NCBI GenBank assembly: GCA_900491605.1
Contig: UESW01004251.1
Location: 651,846 to 715,845, forward strand
DNA length: 64,000 bases
Origin: Calamus simplicifolius
Lineage: Eukaryota > Streptophyta > Magnoliopsida > Arecales > Arecaceae
Direction: 5' to 3'
The position numbers and the translations under genes were made by a program. This document shows positions 22,809-34,820 of the stretch, piece by piece (position 1 is the first letter of the stretch; each line of letters begins with the position of its first letter). Below the pieces are notes generated by a model, which did not search any database, had not been told where the DNA came from, and was given only the letters and a program-made list of their open reading frames with translations.

Positions 22809-23514
22809 TAGCGGTGACAAATTGTGTCAATGGATCATGAATAGGTCGAATCAATTTTAAAGTATTATAACAAATGGATTAACCCAAACTTGACCCATGT
22901 ATTAATTAAGCTAGCAATTTCATTCTGAACATGATCCATGTATTATATGCATTATATGACATGACCCATGTAACCAGTTTAATATATATAACCTTGCAAC
23001 CCATGTGACCCGTATAACCCACGTAACCTGCGTGGCCCATGTAATCTGTATAATCTATATAAAACCTATATAATTTGTATAACCTATATAACATATTTAA
23101 TACCAATTTATTTATAAAGTAATATATATTAAAAATCATAATTAAAGTACAAATAAAATATTTTTCATTCAAGGAAAAAAAGATAAGATAAGCAAAAGAA
23201 TCCTTAATAAGCATATAATTATTATCATAAAATAATAATTAATTAAAGAATAATATTAACTTAGATAAATAGGTCTAACAGGTCATATCCAGGTTGGTTG
23301 GTTGAGTTATATGAATTATTCCATTTAATAATCAGATCAATTGCCAAACAATTTTGGATTAATGGATCAACCCCATGACCCAACTTATTTATTAATTGCA
23401 TCTAAATGGTCAACCCAATTTTGATCCAAACCTATTTATTCTCAATTCGAACTCACTAACTTCGTGTCAAGTTCAAGCCGTGTTCACTGGTCATGTCCGA
23501 AATTGTCATCCCTA
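22809..23514. mobile_element. hAT-like non-autonomous element, 706 bp
   Basis: The left end TAGCGGTGACAAATTG and the reverse complement of the right end TAGGGATGACAATTTCGG match at 15 of the first 21 positions and resemble the TAGGGGTGGCAA termini of plant hAT elements. Flanking octamers CCTTATAT and TCTTATAG agree at six of eight bases, as an aged 8-bp target duplication would. The interior contains variants of 'GACCCATGTAACCCGTATAA'. No transposase is seen. Confidence 0.6.
22930..23100. repeat. Degenerate 9-10-bp tandem repeat in hAT-like element
   Basis: Words of the type AACCCATGT, ACCCGTATA, ACCTATATA follow one another about 15 times. Read on the minus strand they give a Tyr/Gly-rich frame (YTDYMGHAGYVGYTGHMG) that is a by-product of the repeat. 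Confidence 0.6.
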
Positions 23515-23522
23515 TCTTATAG

Positions 23523-25084
23523 TTAAAAGAGGTGAAATTTTCTTTAACTAGTAAGAAATTACATTAAAATGAAAACCATCAATAAGTTAGATATCAACTC
23601 CTATGGAACTTTGTCTTCTATCACATTGTTTAATTCCTACTAGATTGGAGATTATATCAAGTCAATGCATTATTCAAAAAGGAAAGTCATACTTTGACTA
23701 GTTTGTTTTGTGGGTCTTGAACATTATTAAACATTCATGTTAGCAAGTTAAAATGAAGCCTGTAATAGTCGTTAGAACTTCAAGCACTCGAAATATCTTG
23801 TATTTTGGCACTTATATAAACATTGAAATTTGACACCTTTGGAAATGCTATAACCTTCAAAAGTACGTCCATGATCTTTGCCTTGAATGTGTTGAATCTT
23901 GCTCCTAAACACCATGGAGACTTACTCAAAGTGAAGCTATAATCTTCAAAATCATTATTAACAAATTAAATAAAAACCAGGCTCTATTATTCATTCACTT
24001 ATCGCATATCTTAGTAAACCATACGTCTGAACTTCATTTTAGTAATGTTTTTACACCAATGTTTGAAAACCTAGCCAAGTTATGAAACTATTTTGGCATA
24101 AGGATATATTTAAAGTTGAAAATCATTTATAAGGATAAGCTCTATTTTCCTCGATTTTTCCAAGAAATAACGAGGAGATGTTGCCGCGTCAAGATCCTCT
24201 CCAATTGATATTTGTAATGGAAAGATTTTGTCCTCCCATCATAGTTAATTGTGATTGGTGTGTTGGAAGAGGCAGCATGGGCCCTACCAATATGCTATAT
24301 CCTATGTATTACATGGGGCACATGCAATGATAATCATCTTAGCAATAATGGATACTATGATTGGAAAATATGTTCTTGAAGTTCGATCCCATGTGAATTT
24401 AAGAGGATTCAAACTTGCTGCCACCACCAAGATTCAACCCTGGGATCTCTTCCCTATGGAAACAAATGCCAAGTAGTTGGTTGAGCTAAATCTAGTTGTT
24501 GTACTTCACTTTACTTTCTTCCATTCATAATAAGTGGTTCTAATTCATGATATAAGTGTTATCAACATAGGTAGGAAAATCTAATGAAAGCAAGTAAATA
24601 GGTAAAAATTAAGAGAAACTAGGTAGCTTTGTCCAGATTCCAAACTATTTTCCATGTCCTAAAAGTTAGATATCTCTGGTTACATTTAACATATTCCTAT
24701 TATATGCTTAGTTGAAAATATTGCTCCAGCTCCCTTGACATGCATCTCTTAACTTGTTTGCACCTGATTCTAAATTCCCCCTTTCCCTTCAATCTTTGTT
24801 GTTTTCCATTGTTTGCTCTTGCAAAAGAAACAACACAAATCTTAGCTTCTTCTATGCTTCCTTTTATTGCAATCATATAAAATTAATGTCAATCCTATTT
24901 TAATTTAGGTTTACATTTTATACTAATATTTGTCTCAACTAACTAAATTAATCTCAAGATCCTCCTCTCTTTCTCACTCTAGAACTTTAAAGCCATTGCT
25001 TTGGTTTTATCTTCCTCTCATGGACTATGAATAATTTTTATTTTAGATTTCATATTTCAAGTCTATCTCAAGAGCTCTATTGAT
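23523..25084. other. Intergenic DNA
   Basis: No gene is seen. It contains the SINE-like block at 24400-24492, and from about 25085 the second LINE begins. Confidence 0.5.
24400..24492 (-). repeat. tRNA-derived SINE or tRNA-like relic
   Basis: On the minus strand TTAGCTCAACCAACTACTTGG resembles a tRNA D-arm with A box, and AGGGTTGAATCTTGG about 35 bases later resembles the T-arm B box (GGTTCGAATCC). The spacing fits a tRNA-like head, but stems pair poorly, so this is a SINE or pseudogene and not a tRNA gene. Confidence 0.4.
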
Positions 25085-26868
25085 ATATATGAAAAGATAT
25101 GAATAAAAATAAAGTATGAATTATTATAAATAAAAGCTTAAAAGATGAAGTTGTGGACATTAAGAGGATAGGAGATAAAATAATTTTAATTAAATTAGTA
25201 AAAGATGAGGAGTCAATAAATATTATTAGTGCTTATGCTTCTTAAGTAGGTTTAGATAATATGATAAATCAATATTTTTAAAAGGATATGGATGGGCTAA
25301 TCCAAGAGATTCCTACTGAAGAAAAAAATAATTATTGGAGGAGATTTGAATGGATAAGTAGGAAAGTATATATAGGTTTTGAAAAAGTATATAAAGATTA
25401 TGAATTTAGAGATAGAAATGATGAGAGAAATGCTATTTTAGAGTTTAAGATGATATATGATTTAGTATTAGTTAATACATATTTTAAAAAGAGAGACTCT
25501 CATTTGATGAGTTTTAAAAGTACATATAATGCTAATCAAATGAATTTTTTCTTTCTAAAAAGATTGATCAAGTATTTTATAAAGATTATAAGGTTGTACC
25601 GGGTGAGGGTCTAATCACATAATATAAATTAATGATTATGAATGTATATATTCAAAAATGAAGAAGAAGGACTACGAGGTATACGAATATAAGGATTAGA
25701 TGGTGAAATTTGAAAGAAGAGAAATTAGTAACTTTTAAAGACGGTAATAAAGGAAAAAATAAAGTATAGATGGAGAGATTAATATCATATAAAAGAGACA
25801 GCTAATAGTATTAGCAAAGTAGCTATAGAAATATTCAAAGAGCCAAAATAAAAAGGACCATATGATATTTGGTGATGGAATGAGAAAGTTTAATTAATAA
25901 TTAAGGCTAAAAGAGAATGTAATAGAAAACTACCTGATTGTGAGAATAGAGAAATATAAAAACTATAAGATGGTTAAAAAAAAGTTAAAAAGACATTACG
26001 AAAGGCTAGTTATAAGGCATATAAGGAATATATTACAAGCTAAAAACTAAAGATGGAGAGAAAGAAAAATAGAGTAAGAGACAAAAACTACATATATGTT
26101 TTAAGTTAAATGTATTAAAAATAATAATAATAAAGTTTTGATTAAGAAAAAAAGATTAAAAAAAATTTAATAAATTATTAAATAAAAATTATGTAGATAA
26201 TTTAGGATACTCTATTAGCTTCATTGAGGATAAATTATGGTGTATACTCATAGAATTATAACATTTAAAGTAAATAAAGCTATAAAAATATAAAAAATAA
26301 AAAAATCTATGAAACTTGATAAGATTTCTATAGAAATTTAAAAATATTTAGATGATGCTAAAGTGAAGTGGATGACAAGTTATTTAATAAGATTTTAGAA
26401 ACTAAAAATATGCTAAGGAATGAAAGAAGAGCATTATAATATTAATTTATAAGAATAAAGAAGATATTTAAAATTACTCTAATTATCGTGATATTAAACT
26501 CGTAAGTTCTACTATGAAACTTTAGAAGAGAGTAATTGAACATAAGTTGAGATATACCATAAAAATATCATAGAATCAATTTGCTTTTATGATAGAAAGG
26601 TTAATCATAGAACCTATTTTTCTTCTTAGAAGGTTAATGGAGATATATAGAGCAAAGAAACAAAATTTTTATATGATTTTTATTGATTTAGAAAAAACAT
26701 ATGATGGAATCCATAGAAAAATCTTATGATGAATACTAAAAAAAATGAAGTGCCTGTTAGGTATATTAATATACTAAAAGATATATTGATGGGGCAATTA
26801 CTAATGTTAAAACAATTGGTAGCAATACTAGCAAATTTTTATTATAGTAAGCTTACATTAAGGATCTA
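25085..26868 (+). mobile_element. RTE-clade LINE, 5' portion before nested insertion
   Basis: Translation across stops shows an apurinic-type endonuclease (DEVVDIKRIGDK, GGDLNG at about 25337-25354, FKSTYNANQM near 25510), then a linker and the RT fingers and palm start. The endonuclease nicks the target so the RT can prime on it. The N-terminal part of the endonuclease is missing, so the element is probably 5'-truncated. The reading breaks off at 26868 after a segment that aligns with the VGLHQGS motif of RTE RT and resumes at 63678. GATCTA occurs on both sides of the intervening 36.8 kb (26863-26868 and 63672-63677). Confidence 0.82.
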
Positions 26869-27625
26869 TGTTGAGCCTGGTATGGTGCTATCAAGGCCTA
26901 GGTTGGGCTAACTTGTATTGGGCTGGATGTGGATCCAAGGGTTGAGATTAAATCAAGTTCAGGTGTACACGGGCTTGGAAATTAGTTTAATCTCATTGGG
27001 TTAGTCTATGGGAGTTTTTGGAAAGTCTGGGCCAATCCTACTCCGTCATGGATTTAAATTCTAGTCCTTAGGGTTTATGGTCAGAGGACTTGGCCATATA
27101 TTTAAATCATAGTCTCTAGGGTTTATGAATATAGAGAATAGATTCTTTTCTCTCAATCCTTTTCTTATCTTTCTTCCTCCTCCTCTCTCTCCGTCGCGTA
27201 ACAAAGCATGGGAGGCTTCAAACGTGGGGCTTTCATGGAAGACGAGACAACAAACAAGACAACATCCATGGCGCAAAGTCCAGGAGACATCCACGGCGTG
27301 GGAGAGATCCGGTTATGGCATCCGTGAGCGTGAGAGGGTTTCACGAGAGGGCATCTGATGCTGGGTGACCGTGAGACCTTACAGGGAGAAGAGGCTTGAG
27401 GTTCCAGCCAATGAAAAAGGGCTAAAATAAAATCCTGAAAAGTCACCCATGAGACCTTACAGGGAAAAGAGGCTTGAGGTTCCAGCCAATGAAAAAGGGT
27501 TAAGTTTGAGGACAGACGCTTTACCACTACACCAATCTGATTGTTAACAAAGAAGAATGAAAGCCCAGGGTACTTTTTCAGCGAGATTGATCCCATTGTT
27601 GTTCATCAAGGACTAAATCCCAACA
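26869..27625 (+). repeat. Left LTR of Tork-like element, 757 bp
   Basis: Begins TGTTGAGCCTGGTATGG and ends AAATCCCAACA. It contains a direct repeat of about 50 bp (GAGACCTTACAGGGA at 27373 and 27451, 78 bp apart). It matches 62641-63230 and the last 40 bp of the right LTR. Confidence 0.88.
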
Positions 27626-27627
27626 AT

Positions 27628-27639
27628 TGATATCAGAGC
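27628..27639 (+). other. Primer-binding site of Tork-like element
   Basis: TGATATCAGAGC matches the initiator-Met tRNA complement except for one G-to-A change. Confidence 0.8.
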
Positions 27640-27763
27640 TTGGTTCAGAAAGGAGTAATTTAGAGATCTTCAAAGAGTTGAAATAATTTCAATAAGGCCT
27701 CATCAAGGTACCTCTTAATTTTCTAAAATTTATTTTTTGTGCTATTTTTATTAAGATCTGACT

Positions 27764-28439
27764 ATGGGTAGTAGCATAAAAATATTTTTTAAAAATTTAA
27801 TGAAAAAAAAAAGTTTCTCCATGTGGAAAGTCCAGATAGAGGACTTTCTTGTACAGCGGGGTTTAGATCTGGCTTTGGATGAAAAGTCAAATGGGATGAT
27901 AGATAATCAGTGGATGTCATTGGAAAAGAAAGTATGTGCAGCGATCAGGGAATGTCTAGCAGATTCAGCCCTTTATTCAATGCTGAAGGAGATGACCCTA
28001 AAGGGACTCTAGTCAAAGTTGTAAGCCTTCTACATTGGAAAAACATGTGCAACAAGTTAATGTTGAAGAAGCGCCTCGACAGCCTTCGGATATTAGAAGG
28101 TGGAGATATACTAGGCCACATCTAAGTGTTCGACCAGGTGAGTAATGAATTGCTGAATGTCGGGGTCAAGATGGAGGAAGAAGATAAGACACTTTTATTT
28201 TTGTGTTCGCTACCTATATCACATGACTCATTGGTCATGATGCTGCTCTACAGGAAGGAGATAATATTCTATGAAGATATTATTTGGTGCTTCGAATGAA
28301 TGACAGAGGAAGAAGATGACCAAGGATGTTATTTCCCAAGAGGGTCTATCAGTTGGAGAAGGGTCAGGCAGAGGCAGGGATAGGAGCAGGCCTAGGGGAT
28401 AGTTACAGTCCAGGAAGGCTAAGTGCTACAAGTATGGTG
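27764..28439 (+). pseudogene. Tork-like gag, frameshifted and interrupted
   Basis: The first 82 codons (27764-28012) start MGSSIKIFF and carry the copia gag N-terminus (SMWKVQIEDFLVQRGLDLAL). A frame change near 27990 continues in 27910-28125, followed by stops, and then VFDQVSNELLNVGVKMEEEDK to about 28300, the UBN2-type gag core. An Arg/Gly-rich tail precedes the zinc knuckle CYKYG, which is cut at 28439 by the solo-LTR insertion and resumes at 60475. The protein would be the capsid; no product is possible. Confidence 0.8.
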
Positions 28440-29446
28440 TGATAAACGCATAAATAATTATCACTAAATCTATTAAATAATAATTCAATGTACCTATTAT
28501 TATTTAATATTTTAATATTTTATATAATATTTTAGGTAAAACCTTATCAATTTAAAGATCTTGATTTTAGGAATTTAACGACATAAACGGCACTCGAATC
28601 GAACATAAAACGAGCTTGGAATTAATTTTATAAGGATTTAGCACGTATTTTAAAGCAAAGTCGGCAAACCCAGTGCCAACTTCATCGTCTTCTCAACAGA
28701 AATTTCCTTATTTCTCTTTCGATTCTTCTCCTATTCAAATTCAATCTTTTCCTCCACCAATTAAGAAATAATTTGGATAGGAAATTATCAAATTGGAAGA
28801 TTAAAATTCATATGGAAGGAATTTTGATTTTATCCGCAATATCTCCGGATTTTCTCTGTGCCGCGTCGTTGCTTCTCCGTGTCATCTCTGATATGGAAAC
28901 AGAATCTCGTTGCTTCTCGTGTCTGGGCCGCATCCGGACTTCTACAAATAGCAGCAAGGAGGCTTTGTTTGGGAGGGAGCTCTCGTACGATGTCCATCCC
29001 AGGGGGTGTTCGTGCCGTGGAGAAGAGGAGAGGAGCTCTGTTCCGTCCGTGGAGAAGAGGAGCTCTGTTCTTCCTCAATCAGGGAGTTCTTGTGCGGTGG
29101 CTTGGAGTTTGCAGGAGGAAGAACAGAAGATCTGTTTGTGGGAGTCAGGGAGAGCAATTTGGAGTCTTCAAGAGCCGTCCGTGGAATCGTGAGGCATCCG
29201 TTCGGCTGTTCTGTGTCCGTGGAAAGTTGCTCTATTCCAGACTGTCATCTGTGAGACGTCAATGGAGGTTGTTGTTGGAGGAGGAGAGGCTTGCAATCGT
29301 GCTCTGTTCGTCTGTTCACAGAGGTCGTGATATGTCCGTGGTTCATGGATGTCTGTTTGGAGGCATCTGCAGAAAGTCTTCACTCCGGTTCAATCTGTCT
29401 TCAACCCGGTTAAGTCCGTCTTTGGTGTGATTTAGGAAAAATTTAT
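28440..29446 (+). repeat. Gypsy-type solo LTR, left piece
   Basis: The LTR begins TGATAAACGC right after TGGTG (28435-28439) and pairs with the end ACGCATCA at 60474, followed by TGGTG (60475-60479), a perfect 5-bp target duplication. Only one LTR's worth of sequence lies between, apart from the Sirevirus nest, so this is a solo LTR of about 1.3 kb. The ends resemble Tat/Athila-type gypsy LTRs. 28850-29420 is GC-rich with many GTCCGTG, GAAGAGGAG and TCTGTTC words, giving several long but spurious open frames on both strands. Confidence 0.82.
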
Positions 29447-30468
29447 TCAGATTCTTCACAAAGATTGCAGTTGAGAAGTTGGGAAAATCAGGGCTTTTGC
29501 TTTCTTTTTCTTCACTTGGAAAATCCTCCGATTTTGAACTTGAATGCCTTGGATTTCTCTTTGGACTCTCTTGGATTGGTTGATGTAAGCTCTGAGTCTT
29601 TCCTTTTGATTTCTCTCTCAAGATATTTGGATTTTTCATAAAATATTTCCTTTTCCTTTTTCTATTTTTCCTCTATTCCTCTATTTTCCTCTATTCCTCT
29701 CTTTTCAAACGGATGGTTTTTTCCCCTTTTTATAGATCTCCTTAATCCAAGTTTTAGGTGAAAAATATAGCCGTTGGAGATGTTTGGATTCTTCTACACA
29801 CAAAGAAAATAGCCGTTAGAGGTTAGGTGAAAAGAAATCTTACCGTTGAAGTACGTTCTGACAGATGAAAAATCCGTTCCTAACAGGTTGGAGTCGGCTC
29901 CAACTTTTCAGGTGTCGGCTCCAAATCGGGTGTTCAAAAATAGTAAAGAAAAAGTTATTGGGGAGTCGGCTTCGAGAAAGGTAAGTGTCGGCTCGTTGCT
30001 TTCGGGAGTCGGCTCCGAAAACTGTAAGTGTCAGCTCCAGAAAAGTCCATAAAACATGTTCTTTATTCTTATGTTAGAGTCGACTCCAAAAACTCAGGTG
30101 TCGACTCCCGAAATATCATGTGTCGGCTCCCAAATTCTAGGTGTCGGCTCCAGAAACTGAAACAAAATGCATTTCTCTGTATCTCAGGTTGGAGTCGGCT
30201 CCGAAACCTTGGGTGTCGACTCCAGGCCGGGCCAAAATCCCAGAAACCTTCTGATACGCCTTGGGGTCGACTCCTGACTATTTGGGTGCTGACTCCAAGC
30301 TTTGAACTTTGAAAGTTTCTTTTAAAACATTGATTCAAAACATGTTTCTTTGTCCATTTTGATTGATCAAACATTTTTAATCCCTGAAACACTTGTTAAA
30401 TCTATTAGAAACAAAATGAATATACTCAAGTCTTTTATTAATCATCAAAATCAATAATTGGGTCAACA
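29447..30468 (-). repeat. 3' LTR of SIRE-1, truncated (1022 bp)
   Basis: Matches about 59143-60157 and contains the GTCGGCTCC array at about 29890-30300 and a TATA box (minus strand, about 29735). Its far end, which should read into CTGGGCCAACA, is missing; the junction with solo-LTR sequence is at about 29447. Confidence 0.88.
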
Positions 30469-31038
30469 ATCTCCCCCTTTTTGATGATTATAAAAACACT
30501 GAGTATATGCATGATTAAACATTAAGATTTTCAAATCAAATATCTCAATTATTTATTCCTCACAGGTAAGCTCCCCTTGAATGAGGTAGCTCCCCCTATG
30601 ATACTCAATTTAACATCTATTATTTTCCTTTTAACAGTAAACTTTTAATGTTTAATACCAATTAACCAGTTATATCAATTTTAACATCTATTCATCCTTT
30701 CAATGCATGTATGGCAGTTAATTAAGTTTAATTGTTCCAATGCATCTCTTCCCTTTTATAACTTTCAATGCATATACGACTATCAATAACTTCTCCCCCT
30801 TTTTTGTAATCAACAAAAAGGTTACGAAGTTTTAAGTGAAATGATAAAATTGATAGATGCTTCAAAGATCAAATAACATTCATTAAGTATCAAATAAGTT
30901 CATTACATCAAATGTCAACCATTACATTATATTTCAAAAAGAAACTTCATTACATCAAAACTTCATTACATTAAAATTTTTAATAAAGTAAATCAACATC
31001 AAACTAGACTAAATAACATCAAAGAAACTTTAATATAA
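30469..31038 (-). other. SIRE-1 3' untranslated region with multiplied purine tracts
   Basis: Minus-strand GGGGGAG-type tracts occur next to the LTR (30469-30482, the functional position), at about 30570-30595 (two, one shortened) and near 30795. No ORF is present. Confidence 0.8.
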
Positions 31039-32420
31039 TCAAAAGTTAGTTCTAATGAGTCTTTGCAAATCTTCTAATATTCTTGCCATTCCTTCACTCT
31101 GAGTCCTTACAAATTCTTTTAGTCTTCTATCAACAAATGCACATGCAGTCATAATTTTATCCTGAAGCTCAGCATTGCATCTGGAATAAGTCTCTGAGTC
31201 TCCACCAATATCTTTAAGTTCTTCAAAAATGTTCTTGAGATCATTCTTTAAGGATTTAGCGGAGGCTCCAAGTGTAGACTCAATTTTGCCAATTCTTTCA
31301 TCCAAAGAATAGAGGGTCTCTCTCAGGTTCATATATTGGCTATCTAGCTCAGATTTCATCTCTTTCTTGTGGGTAGCAAAAATACTTCTAAGCTGTTCCA
31401 ACTGAACATCGAAAAAACCAATAGATGACTGACAAAAGTAGAAGGAACCGATGGAGTTGGAGGTACATCCTGACTAGGCTCTAGTGAGCTGTATCTCACA
31501 GATGGTCCTACCTCAGAAGGGCCAGGCACATTAATCTCAGCAACCCTATCTCCAGTATGACCTTGTCTCTCTCATTTTTCATCCACTTTTACAAATCCTA
31601 TCCTATGCACAGTGGCTAAACTATAGTAGTCAGTGTGCCTAAGGTTCTTCGATGGCTCATTCTCAGAAATAGCTACTCCTTGACTTTTAAAAACCAAGGT
31701 AAGGATCATCCGATAAGGCAGTGAAGATCTCTTCTTGCCTCCGGCCTCAGCCATATACCATATCATCATTCCAGCAAGATTTATTGGCTGACCCATCAAG
31801 ATATTGTCCATGACTACAATGTCTCGCTCTGAGACATACTCAAAATGGCCAGTCTTGGGAAATAGAATTCTACTGCAGATGTTATGCAACAGCCTAAGCT
31901 CAAGTGGCAATTGGTTTGCCCTAACCTCTTCAAATTCAGTTATCTCTCTTCCTAACATCCTTGATAAAGCAGCTGATCTCTCACTGTGAATATTTGCAAC
32001 AAATCCAGTGACAGGAATACTTAACAAATTTTCTAAAATTTGAAAAGTAAGATGAATTCTCTTTCCTCTTACTGAACTAACAATCCCATCATCTCCTCTA
32101 AATAAATTCAGGTAAAACTCTTTAACAAGAGCTGGATAAGTAGGAACATCCAAAGAACAAACTTTATCCCAGCTGAGTTCTTTAATCTGTCTACCAATGT
32201 CAAAACCCTCGGCTTCAAAGAAATCAAAATCTACTTTCCTACCCATGGTAATAACTCGCCCAGCAAGAGTATCTACCTATGGAGAGGAGGGGCCAGGATT
32301 ATTTGAAGGAGTTGATAAAGAATCATCACTGGGAGTAGGTTCTCGGATGGGACGCCAAGCCATACGCTTCCTTGTAGCAACGGGAGCATCAAAGACTGAT
32401 CCCCTACGCTTAGGTTCCAT
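31039..32420 (-). pseudogene. SIRE-1 third ORF: plant-transposon-protein-like domain plus coiled coil
   Basis: It starts at ATG 32420 (MEPKRRGSVFDAPVATRK, basic, possible nuclear signal). A stop at about codon 50 replaces a sense codon present in its relatives, and the frame continues to MGRKVDFDFFEAEGFD at 32246. Residues about 59-283 form the globular domain, which resembles the 'putative plant transposon protein' family (EFYLNL, SVRGKRIHLTFQILENLLSIPVTGF, YVSERDIVVMD). A Pro/Ser linker with a frame break follows, then about 120 residues of coiled coil (31401-31039; MKSELDSQYMNLRETLYSLDERIGKIE). Length is about 460 residues. No signal peptide or membrane segment is seen. The function is unknown; in Sireviruses this slot is often called env-like. 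Confidence 0.75.
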
Positions 32421-32923
32421 GGAAATCTTAAAGAATGGTTGATTTGAAGAGTATTTGACTTTGGGAAGTTTGGAGAGTGTTTGGAGAAGATTTGGAGAGG
32501 GTTTGGAGAAGATAAAAATCGTGAAGGTGTCGACTCTGCCCTAATAAAGTTAATTTGGGTCCACCAGGTATCGACCCCCGCAAAGTCGAGTGTCGACTCC
32601 AAGTCGCTAATACAGTTAGCGCCCGAACTGGAGTCGGCTCCACTTGAGCGGGTGTTGGCTCTAAGGTCAATGACCGAGAGCGACACAGAAGAGGTGTCGA
32701 CTCCTCAAATTGAGGTGTCGACTCCATTGACAGTTTCAGAGAAAAATAAATGAATTTCAAACAGCTGAAACTTGTCAAAATAAGGTCAATAAATTTTTGA
32801 AAAAATCTTTGGAATGTGAGGAATCAAATTGCTCAAATGACTAGATAAATTATCCTTAAAATTATGAAAGAAATCTCAAGAAATTGATATAAATCTAGAT
32901 AATCATTCCTTAGGGTTTCAAAG
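32421..32923 (-). promoter_or_regulatory. SIRE-1 spacer between pol and third ORF with GTCGGCTCC-type repeats
   Basis: About 503 bp of non-coding DNA; 32527-32730 carries eight or so copies of GTCGACTCC or GTCGGCTCC, as in the LTR. It may carry a promoter for the third ORF (inference). Confidence 0.55.
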
Positions 32924-33215
32924 TCATTCCAAAGGATCATAAATCCCTAATTCACCTCTAAAATAACAAAATCTTTCTTCACTCAAAGGTTTTATAAATA
33001 TGTCAGCTAATTGTTCTTCAATACTAATATAATCAAGGCAAATTTCATTGTTAGCTACATGTTCTCTTATAAAATGATATCTAATTTCAATGTAATTAGT
33101 TCTTGAATGTTGGATTGGATTCTTAGTTAAATTGATTGCACTTGTATTATCACATCTAATAGGAGCTTTATCAAGTGTTATGCCATAATCTTCAAGTTGT
33201 CGCTTAATCCAAAGG
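32924..33215 (-). pseudogene. SIRE-1 RNase H C-terminus, cut by SIRE-2
   Basis: The stretch LWIKRQLEDYGITLDKAPIRC to FRGELGIYDPLE is the end of copia RNase H. It continues the frame that stops at 54009 (SCCAQIL). The junction is the AAAGG target duplication at 33211-33215. Confidence 0.9.
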
Positions 33216-34758
33216 TGTTGACCCAATTATTGATTTTGATGATTAATAAAAGACATGAGTATATTCATTTTGTTTCTAATAGATTTAACAAGTATTTCAG
33301 GGATTAAAAATGTTTGATCAATCAAAATGGATAAAGAAACATATTTTGAATCAATGTTTTAAAGAAACTTTCAAAGTTCAGAGCCTGGAGTCGACACCTA
33401 AATAGTCAAGAGCCGACCCCAAGGCGTATCAGAAGGTTTCTAGGATTTTGGCACGGCCTAGAGTCGACACCCAAGGTTTCGGAGCCGACTCTAACCTGAG
33501 ATACAGAGAAGTGCATTCCATTTCAGTTTCTGGAGCTGATACCTAGAATTCGGGAGCCGACACCTGAGTTTCTGGAGCCGACTCTAACCTGAGAATAGAG
33601 AGCGTGTTTTATGGACTTTTCTAGAGCTGAGACTTACAGTTTTCAGAGCGGACTCCCGAAAGCAACGAGCCGACACTTACCTTTCACGGAGCCGACTCCC
33701 TAACAACTTTTTCTTTACTATTTTTGAACATCCGACTTGGAGCCAACACCTGAAAAGATGGAGCCGACTCCAACCTATCAGGAACATACTTCAATGGTAA
33801 GATTTCTTTTCGCCTAACTTCTAACGGCTATTTTCTTTGTGTGTAGAGAATCCAAACATCTCAAACGACTATATTTTCCATCTAAAACTTGGATTAAGGA
33901 GATCTATAAAAAGGGAGAAAAACCGTCCGTGTGAAATAGTGAAATAGAAAGGAAAAATAGAAAAAGGAAAAGGAAATATTTTGTGAAAAATCCAAAGACC
34001 TTGAGAGAGAAATCAAAAGGAAAGACTCATAGCTTACATCAACCAATCCAAGAGAGTCCAAAGAGAAATCCAATGCATTCAAGTTCAAAATCGAAGGATT
34101 TTCCAAGTGAAGAAAAAGAAAGTAAAAGCCCTGATTTTCCCAACTTCTCAACTGCAATCCTTGTGAAGAATCTGAGCTGAGGCCTGATTCAACATTTCAA
34201 AGGAGAAGAGGAAAAGAAGAAAAGAAGAAAAGCTCAAATCAAATTCGCTTCAAACAGGCTTTTCTTACCCTTGTTTATTTAATTGCATATTTGCTCACTT
34301 AAGGAGCTATCTTGAATTGTAAACTCTATTTTTCATAGTTGTTGACTAGTTCAATCAAGGGATTAAATTAGTGGAGGTGGTATACCTTGGTACAAGCTAA
34401 GGATAGCTTGTAGTTGGGTTTTATGCTGGTGAGCCCTGAAAACCAGCTGGGTTCATTGTAATCCCGAGGGAAACAATAAGTTTTGAGTTGTGAGCTTGTA
34501 AAACAACTCGGCTGTAATCAAGTAGATTATAGTGTGGACCCAAGTGATACTTGGGAGTGGACGTAGGTGTTGGATACACCGAACCACTATAAAATCCTTG
34601 TGTTTGCCGTGTTTTGACTCTCTCACTCTATCTCTTTATTTGTGCTCAATATTTATCCTGCACTTAATCTCATTTATTTCAAAACACATAGTTTTTAAAA
34701 GATTAAATTTTTAAGAACCCAATTCACCCCCCCTCTTGGGTTGCCATCTGGGCCAACA
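33216..34758 (+). repeat. 5' LTR of SIRE-2, 1543 bp
   Basis: Starts TGTTGACCCAATT and ends CTGGGCCAACA. The palindromic motif array lies at about 33385-33785, with TATAAAAA at 33905-33912 about 120 bp further on. The primer-binding site follows directly. Confidence 0.93.
33385..33785 (+). promoter_or_regulatory. Array of near-palindromic GGAGCCGACTCC-type motifs in U3
   Basis: A dozen or more copies with core GAGCCGACA/TCC or GAGTCGACACC occur here, many at about 21-bp spacing. The full motif GGAGYCGRCTCC is close to its own reverse complement. Sireviruses are known to carry palindromic repeats in their LTRs; an enhancer or transcription-factor-binding role is inference. Confidence 0.65.
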
Positions 34759-34760
34759 AT

Positions 34761-34772
34761 TGGTATCAGAGC
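34761..34772 (+). other. Primer-binding site of SIRE-2
   Basis: TGGTATCAGAGC, a perfect initiator-Met match, begins two bases after the LTR. Confidence 0.92.
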
Positions 34773-34820
34773 AAGTGCTCATTGATTATTTGATCATACG
34801 ATCAAGAGCTAAAGATTCAA

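Noticed and set aside
22906..23214. Tyr/Gly-rich 102-codon frame on the minus strand
   Set aside because: It is produced by a short tandem repeat inside a hAT-like element.
24400..24492. tRNA gene on the minus strand
   Set aside because: A- and B-box-like words are present, but cloverleaf stems do not pair well; a SINE or relic is more likely.
28858..29430. 190-codon open frame, with overlapping frames on both strands
   Set aside because: It lies in the GC-rich part of a solo LTR; frames on all strands are open because stops are rare there, and no family resemblance is seen.
31039..32420. Envelope-like protein as the identity of the Sirevirus third ORF
   Set aside because: No signal peptide, transmembrane helix or furin-type site could be seen in any of the three copies.
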